Under the pieces are notes generated by a model, which saw only the letters and a list, made by a program, of their open reading frames with translations, was not told the DNA's origin and ran no database searches. DNA of 64,000 nucleotides from contig JAPYXD010000686.1 of the NCBI GenBank assembly GCA_030998225.1, forward strand, positions 558,001 through 622,000, read 5' to 3'. The first letter of the stretch is position 1. Every line of letters starts with the position of its first letter. Source of the DNA: Diplolepis rosae (lineage: Eukaryota > Arthropoda > Insecta > Hymenoptera > Diplolepididae). This document shows positions 11,290 to 23,131 of this stretch, piece by piece. Both the position numbers and the translations under genes were made by a program.

Positions 11290-12025
11290 TACATAAAATC
11301 TTGTGTGAAAGTATGAAGGGTAGAAAAAACGACTTCTTCAGACTATAATAATTTTAATATTCAAAAAAGAAATCGAGTTATTACTCTCAATTTCATGAGT
11401 AAATTTTAAGCGAGGGTGGTAGGAGTTCAATATGTCACCTACTCTAAGTTTGTTTATAAATTTCTGTCGTCTCTACTCGCCTTTCAGTACAGCTTGATCT
11501 CTTGTCTCGTTAATATTTACTATATATTTATTTCCATCACTTTAATATGATGTTTAAAACAAATTGTTATTGTTACTTGTTTAAATCGAATAGTTTGTGT
11601 TATTTTTTCAAAAAAATTCTATTATAATGACCTCACATGGAATTTTAGGTAATTAATTTTTGTGTTTATATTAGTTGTTAATTTAATATCCGCTCAGCGA
11701 TTTTTTAATTTAAAACTTTTTGTTATAAATTTTATATTATTTTTTCTAATTTCTTTCTTTCATACAGAGAGACGAATACTGTATATTTTTTTTTTAATTG
11801 ACCGCTCTCGACGCTTTATGTTTTTACTTCTGGAGGTGACGGATCATGTACTCTAATTTTTATAGCTGACGAATGCCAATTTTGTTCCTGATGGGTAAGT
11901 CGTATATGACTTCGAAACGTTGAATACAACTCTACCTATTATAGTCTGAAGAAGTCGTTTTTTCTACTCTTCGTACTTCCACACAATATGGATTTTCAGA
12001 CGTTTTTAACATCAACTTCATGATA
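11290..12025 (+). mobile_element. Retroelement-like insertion with 14-bp flanking direct repeats
   Basis: ATACATAAAATCTT occurs at both edges (about 11290 and 12022), like a target duplication. Just inside, about 43 bp at 11303-11346 is the inverted copy of 11942-11985. A hammerhead-like core (CTGATG...GAAAC) lies at 11888-11918. Inverted terminal copies and hammerhead motifs are known in Penelope-like elements, which is the suggested class; no coding sequence is left. Confidence 0.4.
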
Positions 12026-12051
12026 CATAAAATCTTCAATTGCCCTGGTTG

Positions 12052-14506
12052 CAGTGTGCCCAGATCGGACACGTCAACCATTCGCACACAATTACAGGCT
12101 ACGTGCTTGCAGTGATCCCAGAACGTGGGAGCTGGAGGCCCCCATCATTGATGCCTCAAGCTCATTGTGTCTTCCTCATTCAACCAACCTATGGCAGTAG
12201 AGCGAGAAAGAAGCCATGAGCTGGTGGAGTCTATGGTGGGGGCCGCCAGCTCCCACGTTCTGGGATCACTGCGTGCGTGAGAATAAAGTAGGAGCTGTAA
12301 GTTTGGTTGCGCGCGCAACCAACTTCTCCTCTTCTGAATTCAAAAACTCGGAGATGCCCGAAAATCTTCGGGAAACTTCGGCTCTCTCCTTCTTTCGTCT
12401 ATATATAGCATATACGAAATAAAGTAAAAGCAAGCGTTCCCTAAATTTCTGAGTTTCTGCGATTTCTTCGATTCGATGTCTCATGCATCTCGTCGTCTGC
12501 TCGCCCGGTGACTTCTGTTTACAAAATTTGACAGCTAACAAATTTTGTTAAAACTCTTAAATAATGTTGATGACGTGACATCAATTTTATGAATTTCAGG
12601 AAATGTTAAATAATTCTTTCGAGTGTGTGATCTGCAAGGACTATTTATTCGATACTATATTTGTTTGTAGAATTTAAATGGAGAATTTGAGGTTAGGTTC
12701 ATAACCTGTTGTATTCAAGTAGTTTTATTTTTTAACTTTCTTTGATTTTACTCAATTGATTTTGAATATTGTAAATTCAGAATGTTAATTAATAGTATTT
12801 TTATGTAAATTTTTAAAATAATAATCATTTTTAATTAATAAATTCTGTCATAATTACCTTCCTTGTAATTCTTTTTTCTGAGAATATAAAACTAAACTAA
12901 ATAATTGCTTACAGGAAATAATTCTTTAATATTCTTTCTTACCTATATCTATATACAGATATTAAAATTTCACAACAGTATAATATAAATCAGTAAATTA
13001 ATGATACAATGATCTAAACATGAAAGAGTTTTAAAATCGTTTGAACTCAAAATTTTTTTAATTTTCAAAGGCTTTTTTAAGGCTATAAGTGCTTTCCAAA
13101 AATGATTAATTAAAAGCTTACAATAAAATCATAAGATTTAAAGAAACAATTTGTTTAAATGAAATAATATTTGTTTAATTCAAACAAAATATCTTTAAAC
13201 GAAATAAATATTTGTTTGAATAAAATAAATTTTTCGATATATAACTAAAATTACTTTAAATTATATAGATTTATTTTAAAAACGCTTGAAAATCGAGGAT
13301 ATTTTACAATTGGAATTGTTTGCAATTAAAATTTTTGTAAAGAGGAACTACTGTAATTATTTGCATAGATATTTTTATTTACATATTCCCAACTTATTCA
13401 ATTTAAAATTGGAAATATTACTATTAAGCAATTTTCAATACCTCATTATTTTTCAATCTGTCCACTTATGATTTTCTTGTAAGCTTTTAATTAATCACTT
13501 GTAAAAAGCACTTATAGCCTTAAAAAAGCCTTTGAAAATTAAAAAAATTTTGATTTCAAACGATTTTAAAACTCTTTCATTTTTAGATCATTGTATCATT
13601 CATTCATTTGATTTACATTGTACTTTTGTAAAATTTCAATAACTGTAATTTAATTTTCATTTGCAAGACTGTAAGAGTATTGGATTTAAATTCTAAACTC
13701 AAAATTTCAATTTCTCATTTCGACCAAAAATATTGACAGTAACAATTTTTCCCATTATAGATGTATTTTATTACCTAAGATATAGGTAAGAAAGAATATT
13801 AAAGAATTATTTCCTGTAAGTAATTATTTAGTTTAGTTTTATATTCTCAGAAAATAGAATTACAAGAAAGGTAATTATGACAGAATTTATTAATTAAAAA
13901 TGATTATTATTTTAAAAATTTACATAAAAATACTATTAATTAACATTCTGAATTTACAATATTCAAAATCAATTGAGTGAAATCAAAGAAAGTTAAAAAA
14001 TAAAACTACTTGAATACAACAGGTTATGAACCTAACCTCAAATTCTCCATTTAAATTCTACAAACAAATATAGTATCGAATAAATAGTCCTTGCAGATCA
14101 CACACTCGAAAGAATTATTTAACAGTTCCTGAAATTCATAAAATTGATGTCACGTCATCAACATTATTTAAGAGTTTTAACAAAATTTGTTAGCTGTCAA
14201 ATTTTGTAAACAGAAGTCGCCGGGCGAGCAGACAACGAGATGCATGAGACATCGAATTGAAGAAATCGCAGAAACTCAGAAATTTAGGGAACGCTTGCTT
14301 TTACTTTATTTCGTATATGCTATATATTGACGAAATAAGTAGAGAGCCGAAGTTTCCTGAAGATTTTCGGGCATCTCCGAGTTTTCGAATTCAGAAGAGG
14401 AGAAGTTGGTTGCGCGCGCAACCAAACTTACAGCTCCTACTTTATTCTCACGCACGTAGCCTGTAATTGTGTGCGAATGGTTGGCGTGTCCGATCTGGGC
14501 ACACTG
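12052..14506. mobile_element. hAT-type foldback element with perfect 8-bp target duplication
   Basis: The ends read CAGTGTGCCCAGATCGG at 12052 and its exact complement ending at 14506. The flanking octamer CCTGGTTG is present at 12044-12051 and 14507-14514, the signature of hAT insertion. The arms (12052-13142 and 13463-14506, about 0.9-1.0 kb) are inverted copies around a 320 bp AT-rich spacer. There is no transposase, so it is non-autonomous. A second hAT MITE sits in the left arm. Confidence 0.92.
12110..12271. mobile_element. 162-bp hAT MITE nested in the foldback arm
   Basis: The ends are CAGTGATCCCAGAACGTGGG and its complement. The octamer CGTGCTTG (12102-12109) and CGTGCGTG (12272-12279) flank it, and the right arm of the host element shows the empty site with a single CGTGCGTG. 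Confidence 0.9.
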
Positions 14507-14725
14507 CCTGGTTGATGTTAATAAGTTCCATTAAACTACTGTTTAATGCGGCAATTTATATATACTTTTGGGTCCTAGTGAAACCAAAATTATCATGTTT
14601 GATTTACTTTCTTTTACAATAATTTTACAATTAAATTATTAAAATTATTAATAAATATATAATAATATATATAATAAATAATAATATATAAGTGAATATT
14701 ATAAATATATAATAAATAATATATA
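14507..14725. other. AT-rich low-complexity spacer
   Basis: ATAATA-type simple sequence between two foldback elements. Confidence 0.6.
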
Positions 14726-16013
14726 CACTACCGTCGGAAATTGCGCGCACGGTGTTCGTGATCGCTATTGAAAATCACTGCTGACTTTGAACCACGATAT
14801 CTCGGTGAAAAAAAGAGATAGTGCATTTTTAAAAATACAGTTGAAAATCTTATGAAATTCCACGTCTAGTGATGCTCAATAAACATTTTTTTGACTTTCT
14901 GAAAATAATACAGCACGTAAGGAGTTAAAAAAAAAAATTCAAGATTTTCTCAAATTCTCTACCTCAACTTCAACTTTTTGCATGACCTAGGAAAAATTTT
15001 TCCGAGATCTGAAAATTATACGACATAACGTCTAAAATCTTATCTTTAATTTAAGCCATGAAAACTTAAAAAATATTCATGGGTGCCCGAGATATGATTA
15101 AAAATGTTCAATCGTATATGAGTTGTATTTTAATCGACGATCATGATTCTCGGCCGGTTTATTGCTCGCCTCCTTCGTTGAGGCAGGACCGAATAGGCGA
15201 CGCACAAAGGTGGCGCTTAAGTGGAACTCTCTTATATGTTCTTTGATCCAAGAACGTGTTTCCTTTATTTCCTTTCCTTTCATTTTTAGTTAATATTTAC
15301 AATGCCTTTAACAATTTTTATTGGTTCTAGTTTATAAGAATTTTAAGAAATAAAAAACGTTTACATATCATTGTTCTATTCGTTAATATGGGGATAATAT
15401 TGGATTTAAATAATTTTTAATAATCACAAATAACAATAAACATTTTTTGAAATTTAGAATAATTAGAAATAAAAATTACTAATGAATAGAATCAAAAATA
15501 CATATAAGAGGGCTCCACTTAAGCGCCACCTTTGTGCGTGGCCTATTCGGTCCTGCCTCAATGAAGGAGGCGAGCAATAAACCGGCCGAGAATCATGATC
15601 GTCGATTAAAATTCAACTCAGATACGATTGAACATTTTTAATCATATCTCGGGCACCCATGAATATTTTTTAAGTTTTCATGGCTTAAATTAAAGATAAG
15701 ATTTTAGACGTTATGTCGTATAATTTTCAGATGTTGGAAAAATTTTTCCTAGGTCATGCAAAAAGTTGAAGTTGAGGTAGAGCATTTGAGAAAATCTTGA
15801 ATTTTTTTTTTTAACTCCTTACGTGCTGTATTATTTTCAGAAAGTCAAAAAAATGTTTATTGAGCATCACTAGACGTGGAATTTCATAAGATTTTCAACT
15901 GTATTTTTAAAAATGCACTATCTCTTTTTTTCACCGAGATATCGTGGTTCAAAGTCAGCAGTGATTTTCAATAGCGATCACGAGCACCGTGCGCACAATT
16001 TCCGACGGTAGTG
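14726..16013. mobile_element. TA-flanked foldback element, about 515-bp arms
   Basis: 14726-15239 and 15500-16013 are highly similar inverted arms beginning CACTACCGTCGGAAATTG, flanked by TA on both sides, as in Tc1/mariner-type insertions. The 260 bp spacer is AT-rich and non-coding. The arms themselves contain no transposase. Confidence 0.9.
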
Positions 16014-16036
16014 TATATATATATATATATATATAT
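16014..16036. repeat. (TA)n microsatellite
   Basis: Uninterrupted TA repeat next to the foldback end; it served as the target of the LTR that follows. Confidence 0.9.
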
Positions 16037-17346
16037 TGTGACGTGGTACTTTTCCACACACAAAGATTGCTTTTTTTAAAGTCTTTAATTATGGGAAACC
16101 TCGAGCAGAGAATCATGCCTGAGGCTGTCTGTGACAGTCGAATGTCAGGGGTCGAGCGTAATGTGCTCGGGAGGCTCCTGACTTTGACTTATATCTATTT
16201 CTCTTTTCTTTGTTTATAAATTCTAATGACAGGTGACCTGAGGGGAGAGGTTAGACTCCCGGGGAACCTATTCCTATCTGCCAGTCCAAGGGTTTCAACC
16301 ATACCGTCCGGTCGATGGCGATCAATACTCGCGCCACGGCAGAGGTTTCACCACGAGCGATGGAGGAAATAACTAGACACGGCACCACGACACTTCAGCA
16401 CACCACGACGAGGATCCTTGGTGCATCAGGCGGATGTGAGTCCCGCCTGCTCAAGAACACTAAGGAGAGGAGTTCGCCGTCGCTTTGTTGACAGGTTGTC
16501 AATAAACTAACCTGTGCGTTTCACGAGCATGCCAGCGGATCTCGCCATATTTATTCATTCTCTGTTCTGCGTTCGAAGTGGCAAGTGTGCCAAGTAGAAA
16601 ATAACACTTTGAGGTCTATCTTTTTAATTTAAAGCTCAAGGATGGCAATTTGAGGTAGCTGGCGGGGACGCCGCAGGATTACAGGTAGCTTTTGACCTAT
16701 TTCTCTTTATGTTGGAATTGTAAATAATAGTAAAATCAAGTGAATGGTAAATTCGGGTGGCGTGCGACGCTAACACCTCGCCACGAGTATTCCGAGGCGG
16801 CAGACTCTGGGTCAGCCTCAATATTAATGTAGGTTAAATTCAGTGTCCGCGTTAATAGTTGGGTTGATCCCGCAAGGTCATTTAAGGGCACGGTTCTTGC
16901 GCCCACTAATCATAAAGTTTCATCATTGAACTGTTACGTGTCCGTGATCGCGAGCAGTGACGCTGCTCCTTACCCCGCGCTCTATGTGGTATTTGGTGGT
17001 CCCTGTAGCTTCGGTTACGAGGGTACAGGGTGACCCGTCACGAGTGGACTGGTCAATTCGTCAATTTCATTGTTAATTCGAATTTTGGTTGTTTCCGGTG
17101 AAATAACCTGGCGCTCAACTATTTTATGTTAGTCGAACTTAATGTCGCATTCGGGATTGGTCTTGTGTGTGGGTTAGGTTGTCCGGGGTAAAAGTAGATT
17201 ACCCCAGACTCTGTAGATACAGTAGTATTAATAAATATGATAAAATTCGAATAGTGATTCGGACCAGTAATTTATTCTTATTAAAAAAAATATAACCTAA
17301 CCTCACCATCCTCGAATCCATCATAAAAATTAAAATTAAGGTTACA
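16037..17346 (+). mobile_element. Candidate solo LTR
   Basis: TGTGACGTGG at 16037 and GTTACA at 17341-17346 could be LTR ends. ATAT lies directly outside both, but the surroundings are AT repeats, so the 4-bp duplication is weak evidence. The interior is distinctly GC-richer than its neighbourhood and non-coding. Its length, 1310 bp, is close to that of the better supported solo LTR at 36546-37875. Confidence 0.45.
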
Positions 17347-17476
17347 ATATATATAAATATATAATATTATTAAAATTGAATCAAAATTAAAATAAAATAA
17401 TAAAATAAAATAAATATATAAATTATAAATATAAATATTTATCTGAAGATGGTTAATTTTTCCTCAGATAAGGAAA

Positions 17477-17689
17477 TTGACTAAAGATAAAAAATTAACC
17501 AAGAAAATGAATAATGTGGAAATAAGCGCTCGGACTTCCTTCATTCAAGTTGTGCATATTTTTTTGGAAAATAAAAAAGCAAATAATTGCCAAACATTGT
17601 TTAAAAATATGCTGTCTAATTTCCGAAGACTTGGCTGCAAAATGAGTATCAAGGTCCATTACCCACAAATCATTGAAAAGAATCGCTAA
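17477..17689 (+). pseudogene. Fragment of a transposon-type ORF (GCKMSIK motif)
   Basis: The 70-residue frame contains TSFIQVVHIFLENKKA and MLSNFRRLGCKMSIKVHY. These resemble a stretch found in many anonymous insect and hydra ORFs of transposon origin, which normally continues with a SH.DFFP region; here the frame stops at TAA instead. Resemblance is from memory of the motif only. Confidence 0.4.
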
Positions 17690-17954
17690 AATGAAGTCTA
17701 AATTGGGACCATATATTGGCACCTATGAGACACAAAATTCCTCCAAGTCTCAACCTCAAAAACGTATCTTTGTAGAAGTTAAGAAGGGGAAAAGAAAAAT
17801 TAAAAGAGTGGTTTCACGGTCAAAATGCACCCCTTATTATGAAAGACAACGGGGCTCACGGGCAAAAAGCACTCTGTATTGTGAGAGTCCAGCGGATTCA
17901 CGGTCGAAGAGCAGCCCGTATTGTAAAGGGCGAGGAAAAATGTATTTTTCATAA
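17673..17954 (+). CDS. Hypothetical basic ORF with three 14-residue repeats
   Basis: This 93-residue frame overlaps the previous fragment in another frame. Its C-terminal half consists of three tandem repeats of the form SRSKxxPYYxxxxG, encoded by an exact 42-bp DNA period starting at 17814, 17856 and 17898. The repeats alternate Ser/Arg/Lys with Tyr-Cys pairs. The period being a multiple of three keeps the frame open. I do not recognise a family. The ORF may be a by-product of the DNA repeat. Confidence 0.3.
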   Translation: MKRIAKMKSKLGPYIGTYETQNSSKSQPQKRIFVEVKKGKRKIKRVVSRSKCTPYYERQRGSRAKSTLYCESPADSRSKSSPYCKGRGKMYFS

Positions 17955-18664
17955 TTACATATAAATTTTATAAGTTGCAGATTTGCCAACAACTTTGCTG
18001 ACGAAAGACAGATGATAAAGAGTTGTTTATGAAAGAAACAGCTGGCGAGAACAGTAAACCATAATGGTGCACAGTCACACAGTATCCCGAATACGATTTT
18101 TATTTTTTTTCACTATGTTGCACCACTTCAAAAAATTTGACAAAAATATATGTTGAAGAGGGCATATAAAGATATACTCATGAATGACTGGTGAGTGTCA
18201 CTATGAAACGCAACCTAAAAATGTTCTTTGAAAAATTAAAAAATAAGTATCTCATCGACATACATAACATGTTTTTTGCTTATCAAAATCGGTCGAGCCG
18301 TTTACGAGAAAAACTAATTTTTGGATTTTTTTACCCCCTTCATAATGTCTACTAAAATACGTTTTCAAACTTGGGACTTGGAGTAATTTTGTGTCTTGCA
18401 GATGCCAATTTATGGTACCGGTTTGGACTTAATACATGCGGGGGCAGATTTTACATGCTTATCCGGCTAGGCCACTTTATGGGCAAGAAGGTTTTGTATA
18501 CATTTTTATTAATTTTGTAAAGTTGTATCATTATTTTTGGTTTTGAAGCTCAAATAAATACATATTTTGATTTATTCCTCTATTCACAGAATTTATTTAA
18601 CGAGTCTTACATACGCCAGGAGCAGAATTTTCTTAGTATATTTAATTAAAATTGGACGAAAATG
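17955..18664. other. Spacer left of the giant foldback
   Basis: Non-coding; 18180-18340 has the look of a dispersed insect repeat (CGGTCGAGCCGTTTACGAG). Nothing else supported. Confidence 0.35.
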
Positions 18665-19216
18665 GAGGGTCTCCGTGCAATAACCGTTTAGGCGCGCGAG
18701 ACATCTTCCGTTTCTGTGTTCGCGAGGCAAAGTGCCGGAAAAGTATTGTCCCAGAGAAAATTTCGGAAAATAAAGGAAACAAAATATGAGCCTATAGAAT
18801 ATTAAAAAAGGCACAAATTATTTTTAAGCAATTTTTCGATCTGACTTGTCATTTACGAAATAAAAATTACAATGTGCTTTACAAATTCGATCGAAATCAA
18901 TACTTTTTTTGTGCTTAAATCGTCAAAACTTTGTTTTTTATCGACGAAATGAGCTTAAATTTGACACAACAGCGTGAAATACGTTAGCGATGCTCACAAG
19001 ACTTGATTTGGGACAAAAAAAGTAATTTGTTAATTAATATTTCAATGTTTATCAAAGCGCGTCGAGCACCGTGTTTTTCGAGCTTCCCCAAAAAAAAGTA
19101 TCGAGGAAATTTTCGAGTTCGAAAAACTTCCAGCGAGAAAGTTTTTCATTAGAGTTCAAAGAAGTTATCTAGAAAATTTCACAACTCTAGAACAAAAACT
19201 TCGGAAGAAACAATTG

Positions 19217-20239
19217 AAAATGGTTTGCGCCGGAACGTTGTAGACTGTCCAGTTCGAGCTATCGTTTGTTTCGAGTATAGATAGGCTCCGCGTTGAGAGA
19301 GAATGATCGGTCAACGTGTGAGAGTGACAAAGAAAACGCGAAAACGATCGTATTTGACTTTGACAACATAATTCAATCTTTTGTTGACATTTAGGGAAGT
19401 CAGACGCATTATCTATCACGCAACAAAATATCAAATCATAGTACACGTATCTTCTAGAGCTTCGTAACCACAAGTTTCTTTATTTGATGGCCCAATAATT
19501 CCCAAAGAAAGCCATTTGAAAATGTCGAATCAAGGCAACAAAAACATAGGGAGAAAAAGGATTCGTAACGTAGATATTTGGCGAAAAAATGTGAATAAAA
19601 AAGCAAGACAGGAGGTACGATAGTAATGTTTTTATTGATTAAATTATTCTGAGAAAATTTTTCCTTTATCGTTTTACCGAATTTCGCAAAATTATCGTAG
19701 ATTGGTGTGAATTTTCGAAATTTGCATCAATCGATCAAATTATGTGAAATACTTCAAATTTTTCAAAATTCTGAAAATTTCTAATCATTTTATCTAAACT
19801 GCGATATAAATTTCGAAAATTTTTTCATTAATTCATTCATTAATTGATGAAAAAACCTGGTGATGACTTAGATAATTTTGCAACTTTCGGCGAATCCTTT
19901 TGCTCCCTATGTTTTTGTTGTCTGAATTCGACATTTTCAAATGGCTTTCTTTGGGAATTATTAGGCCATCAAATAAAGAAACTTGTGATTACGAAGCTCT
20001 AGAAGATACATGTACTATGATTTGATATTTTGTTGCGTGATAGATAATGCGTCTGACTTCCCTAAATGTCAACAAAAGACTGAATTATTTTATTCAAGTC
20101 AAATACGATCGTTTTCGCGTTTCCTTTGACGCTCTCACACGTTGACCGATCATTCTCTCTCAACGCGAAGCCTATCTATACTCGAAACAAACGATAGCTC
20201 GAACTGGACAGTCTACAACGTTCCGGCGCAAACCATTTT
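19217..20239. mobile_element. Foldback element nested in the left arm
   Basis: About 380-bp inverted arms starting AAAATGGTTTGCGCCGGAAC; CAATTG flanks both sides. The right arm of the giant element lacks it (empty site near 33790), so it inserted after the arms were established. The spacer contains a short spliced-looking ORF (19522). Confidence 0.88.
19522..19623 (+). pseudogene. First-exon-like ORF of a transposon gene inside the nested foldback
   Basis: ATG at 19522 opens a 33-codon frame rich in Arg/Lys (GRKRIRNVDIWRKNVNKKAR). This RN..W.KN..K.AR pattern starts many anonymous insect transposon-type proteins that continue G.EYV. A possible splice donor (GAG/GTACG) sits near 19614. The rest of the gene is absent here. 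Confidence 0.35.
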
Positions 20240-20539
20240 CAATTGGTAGGGTATTAATTGTCTAGAAATCGATTTCTCCAAAAGTTTTTTTCTCCCAGAA
20301 ACTGTAAACTTCAGGCTACACTTCTTAATCGCTTATTATTTTCATAATAGAGAGACTAACACTTGTCAGAATGGATGAATGTCGGTAGTGGAGAAATGTG
20401 TAATTTTGAAATTGAACAATAGATGGCACTTAGAGTGAATTCCTTGAGAAGCCTCTTGAAAAGTGAAGTACAACAGAAAACTTTATTAAAACTATAACTG
20501 TGAAAGTTAATAATTGTATTAGAACATTAATGGTTACGA

Positions 20540-22580
20540 AAGCAAATTCTATTGCATTTTCAATGACCCCGTTGACTAGGATCATGCACCAGGTTGCTAA
20601 AATAATAATCAACTGGAACTTTTTTTAAATTCGAACACTAATTCTTTAAACAGCAAATTCTCTTGTATTTTCAATGACCCCGTTGTCTAGGATCATGCAC
20701 CAGGTTGCTAGAACAATACTCCACAAGAACTTTTTTTATATTTATACATAAATAGTTACAAAAACAACTAATAATGCATTTTTAATGACCCTGTTGTCCA
20801 CGAATATGCACCAGGTTACTAAAATAATAATCAACTGGAACTTTTTTTAAATTCGAACACTAATTCTTTCAACAGCAAATTCTATTGCATTTTCACTGAC
20901 CCCGTTGTCTAGGATCATGCACCAGGTTGCTAGAACAATACTCCACAGGAACTTTTGTTATATTTATACAAAAAATAGTTACAAAAACAACTTATAACGA
21001 ATTTTCAATGACCCCGTTGTCCAGGATAATGCACCAGGTCGCTAAAATAATAATCAACTGGAACTTTTTTTAAATTCGAACACTAATTCTTTCAACAGAA
21101 ATTCTATTGCATTTTCAATGACCCCATTGACAAGGATCATGCACCAGGTTGCTAAAACAATACTCCACAGGAACTTTTTTTATATTCATATATTAAGGGT
21201 TATTAAAACAACTAACAATGCATTTTCAATGACCCTGTTGTCCAGGATCATGAACCAGGTCGCTTAAATAATAATCAACTGGAACTTTTTTTAAATTCGA
21301 ACACTAATTCTTTCAACAGAAATTCTATTGCATTTTCACTGACCCCGTTGTCTAGGATCATGCACCAGGTTGCTAGAACAATACCCTACAGGAACTTTTT
21401 TTATATTTATACATAAATAGTTACAAAAACAACTAATAATGCATTTTCAATGACCCTGTTGACTTGGATCATGCACCAGGTAGCTAAAATAATAATCAGC
21501 TGGAACTTTTTTTAAATTCGAACACTAATTCTTTAAACAGCGAATTCTCTTGTTTTTCAATGACCCCGTTGTCTAGGATCATGCACCAGGTCGCTAAAAT
21601 AATACTCCACAGGAACTTTTGTTATATTTATACAAAAAATAGTTACAAAAACAACTAAAAATGAATTTTCAATAACCCCGTTGTCTAGGATCATGCACCA
21701 GGTCGCTAAAGCAATAATCAACTGGAACTTTTTTTAAATTCGAACCCGAATTCATTCAACAGAAATTCTATTGCATTTTCAATGACCCCGTTGACTAGGA
21801 ACATGCACCAGGTTGCTAAAACAATACTCCATAGGAACATATGTTATATTTATACATAAATAGTTACAAAAACAACTAATAATGCATTTTTAATGACCCT
21901 GTTGTCCACGAATATGCACCAGGTTACTAAAATAATAATCAACTGGAACTTTTTTTAAATTCGAACACTAATTCTTTCAACAGCAAATTCTATTGCATTT
22001 TCACTGACCCCGTTGACTAGGATCATGCACCAGGTTGCTAAAACAATACTCCACAGGAACTTTTTTTATATTCATATATTAAGGGTTATAAAAACAACTA
22101 ACAATGCATTTTTAATGACCCTGTTGTCCAGGATCATGCACCAGGTCGCTAAAATAATAATCAACTGGAACTTTTTTTAAATTCGAACACTAATTCTTTC
22201 AACAGAAATTCTATTGCATTTTCAATGACCCCGTTGACTAGGATCATGCACCAGGTTGCTAAAACAATACTCCACAGGAACTTTTTTTATATTTATACAT
22301 AAATAGTTACAAAAACAACTAATAATGCATTTTTAATGACCCTGTTGTCCACGAATATGCACCAGGTTACTAAAATAATAATCAATTGGAACTTTTTTTA
22401 AATTCGAACACTAATTCTTTCAACAGCAAATTCTATTGCATTTTCACTGACCCCGTTGACTAGGATCATGCACCAGGTTGCTAAAACAATAATCCACAGG
22501 AACTTTTGTTATATTTATACATAAATAGTTACAAAAACAACTTGTAATGAATTTTCACTGACCCCCTTGACTAGGATCAT
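20540..22580 (+). repeat. Tandem array of alternating 111-bp units, about 18 copies
   Basis: Each unit contains AATGACCCCGTTGTCTAGG followed by ATCATGCACCAGGTTGCT. The tails alternate between type A (AATCAACTGGAACTTTTTTT then AAATTCGAACAC) and type B (CTCCACAGGAAC then TATATTTATACAT), giving a 222-bp dimer. CACCAGGT-type positions recur near 20587, 20697, 20810, 20919, 21031 and so on to 22470. Confidence 0.95.
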
Positions 22581-23131
22581 ACACAATAATCGTTCTGGTT
22601 TCGAATTACTCGAAATAGCTCTGATTCTATTGTATTGAATTCCTATACGATCTTTAACCAACTTTATTAAAAAATATTTGAATTAAGTTTTTGATCAAAT
22701 AAGTTACTATTTCGTGTCTAAAAACAGTTTTCTATGTCAATTAAATTAGTAGTTTTATACATAAGCAAATCATTATTGGTAGTGGCTTTTTCCTCTTTGA
22801 AGTTTTTATCTCAATGAATAAGGTAACCATTTTTTCTGTAAATTTATACTTCCTTCTTCAAAAACTTATAGTGATTACATCAGGTGAAAGTTGATTAGCG
22901 TGTGGCATCTAGGATCTAAACTAAAATCAGACTGTGTGTCAATGCTGCATTACAGAGTAAGAATGACTGTAAGAAGGATTATTATAATGAGAAAGTTTTG
23001 TGAAATAACAAGAAGTAAACTTTATAGATTAAGAACAGAAAAGCATGTAAGTGCCAGTATCTTAATGAATTTTTATTTTTTTTTAAATTTGCTAAACATT
23101 TTAAGAATTTGAAAATTTTTCCGCTTTATTT

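Noticed and set aside
20540..22580. Regularly spaced repeats that could be mistaken for a CRISPR array
   Set aside because: Spacers are themselves repeated in an A/B pattern, units are 111 bp, and the context is a eukaryotic transposon.
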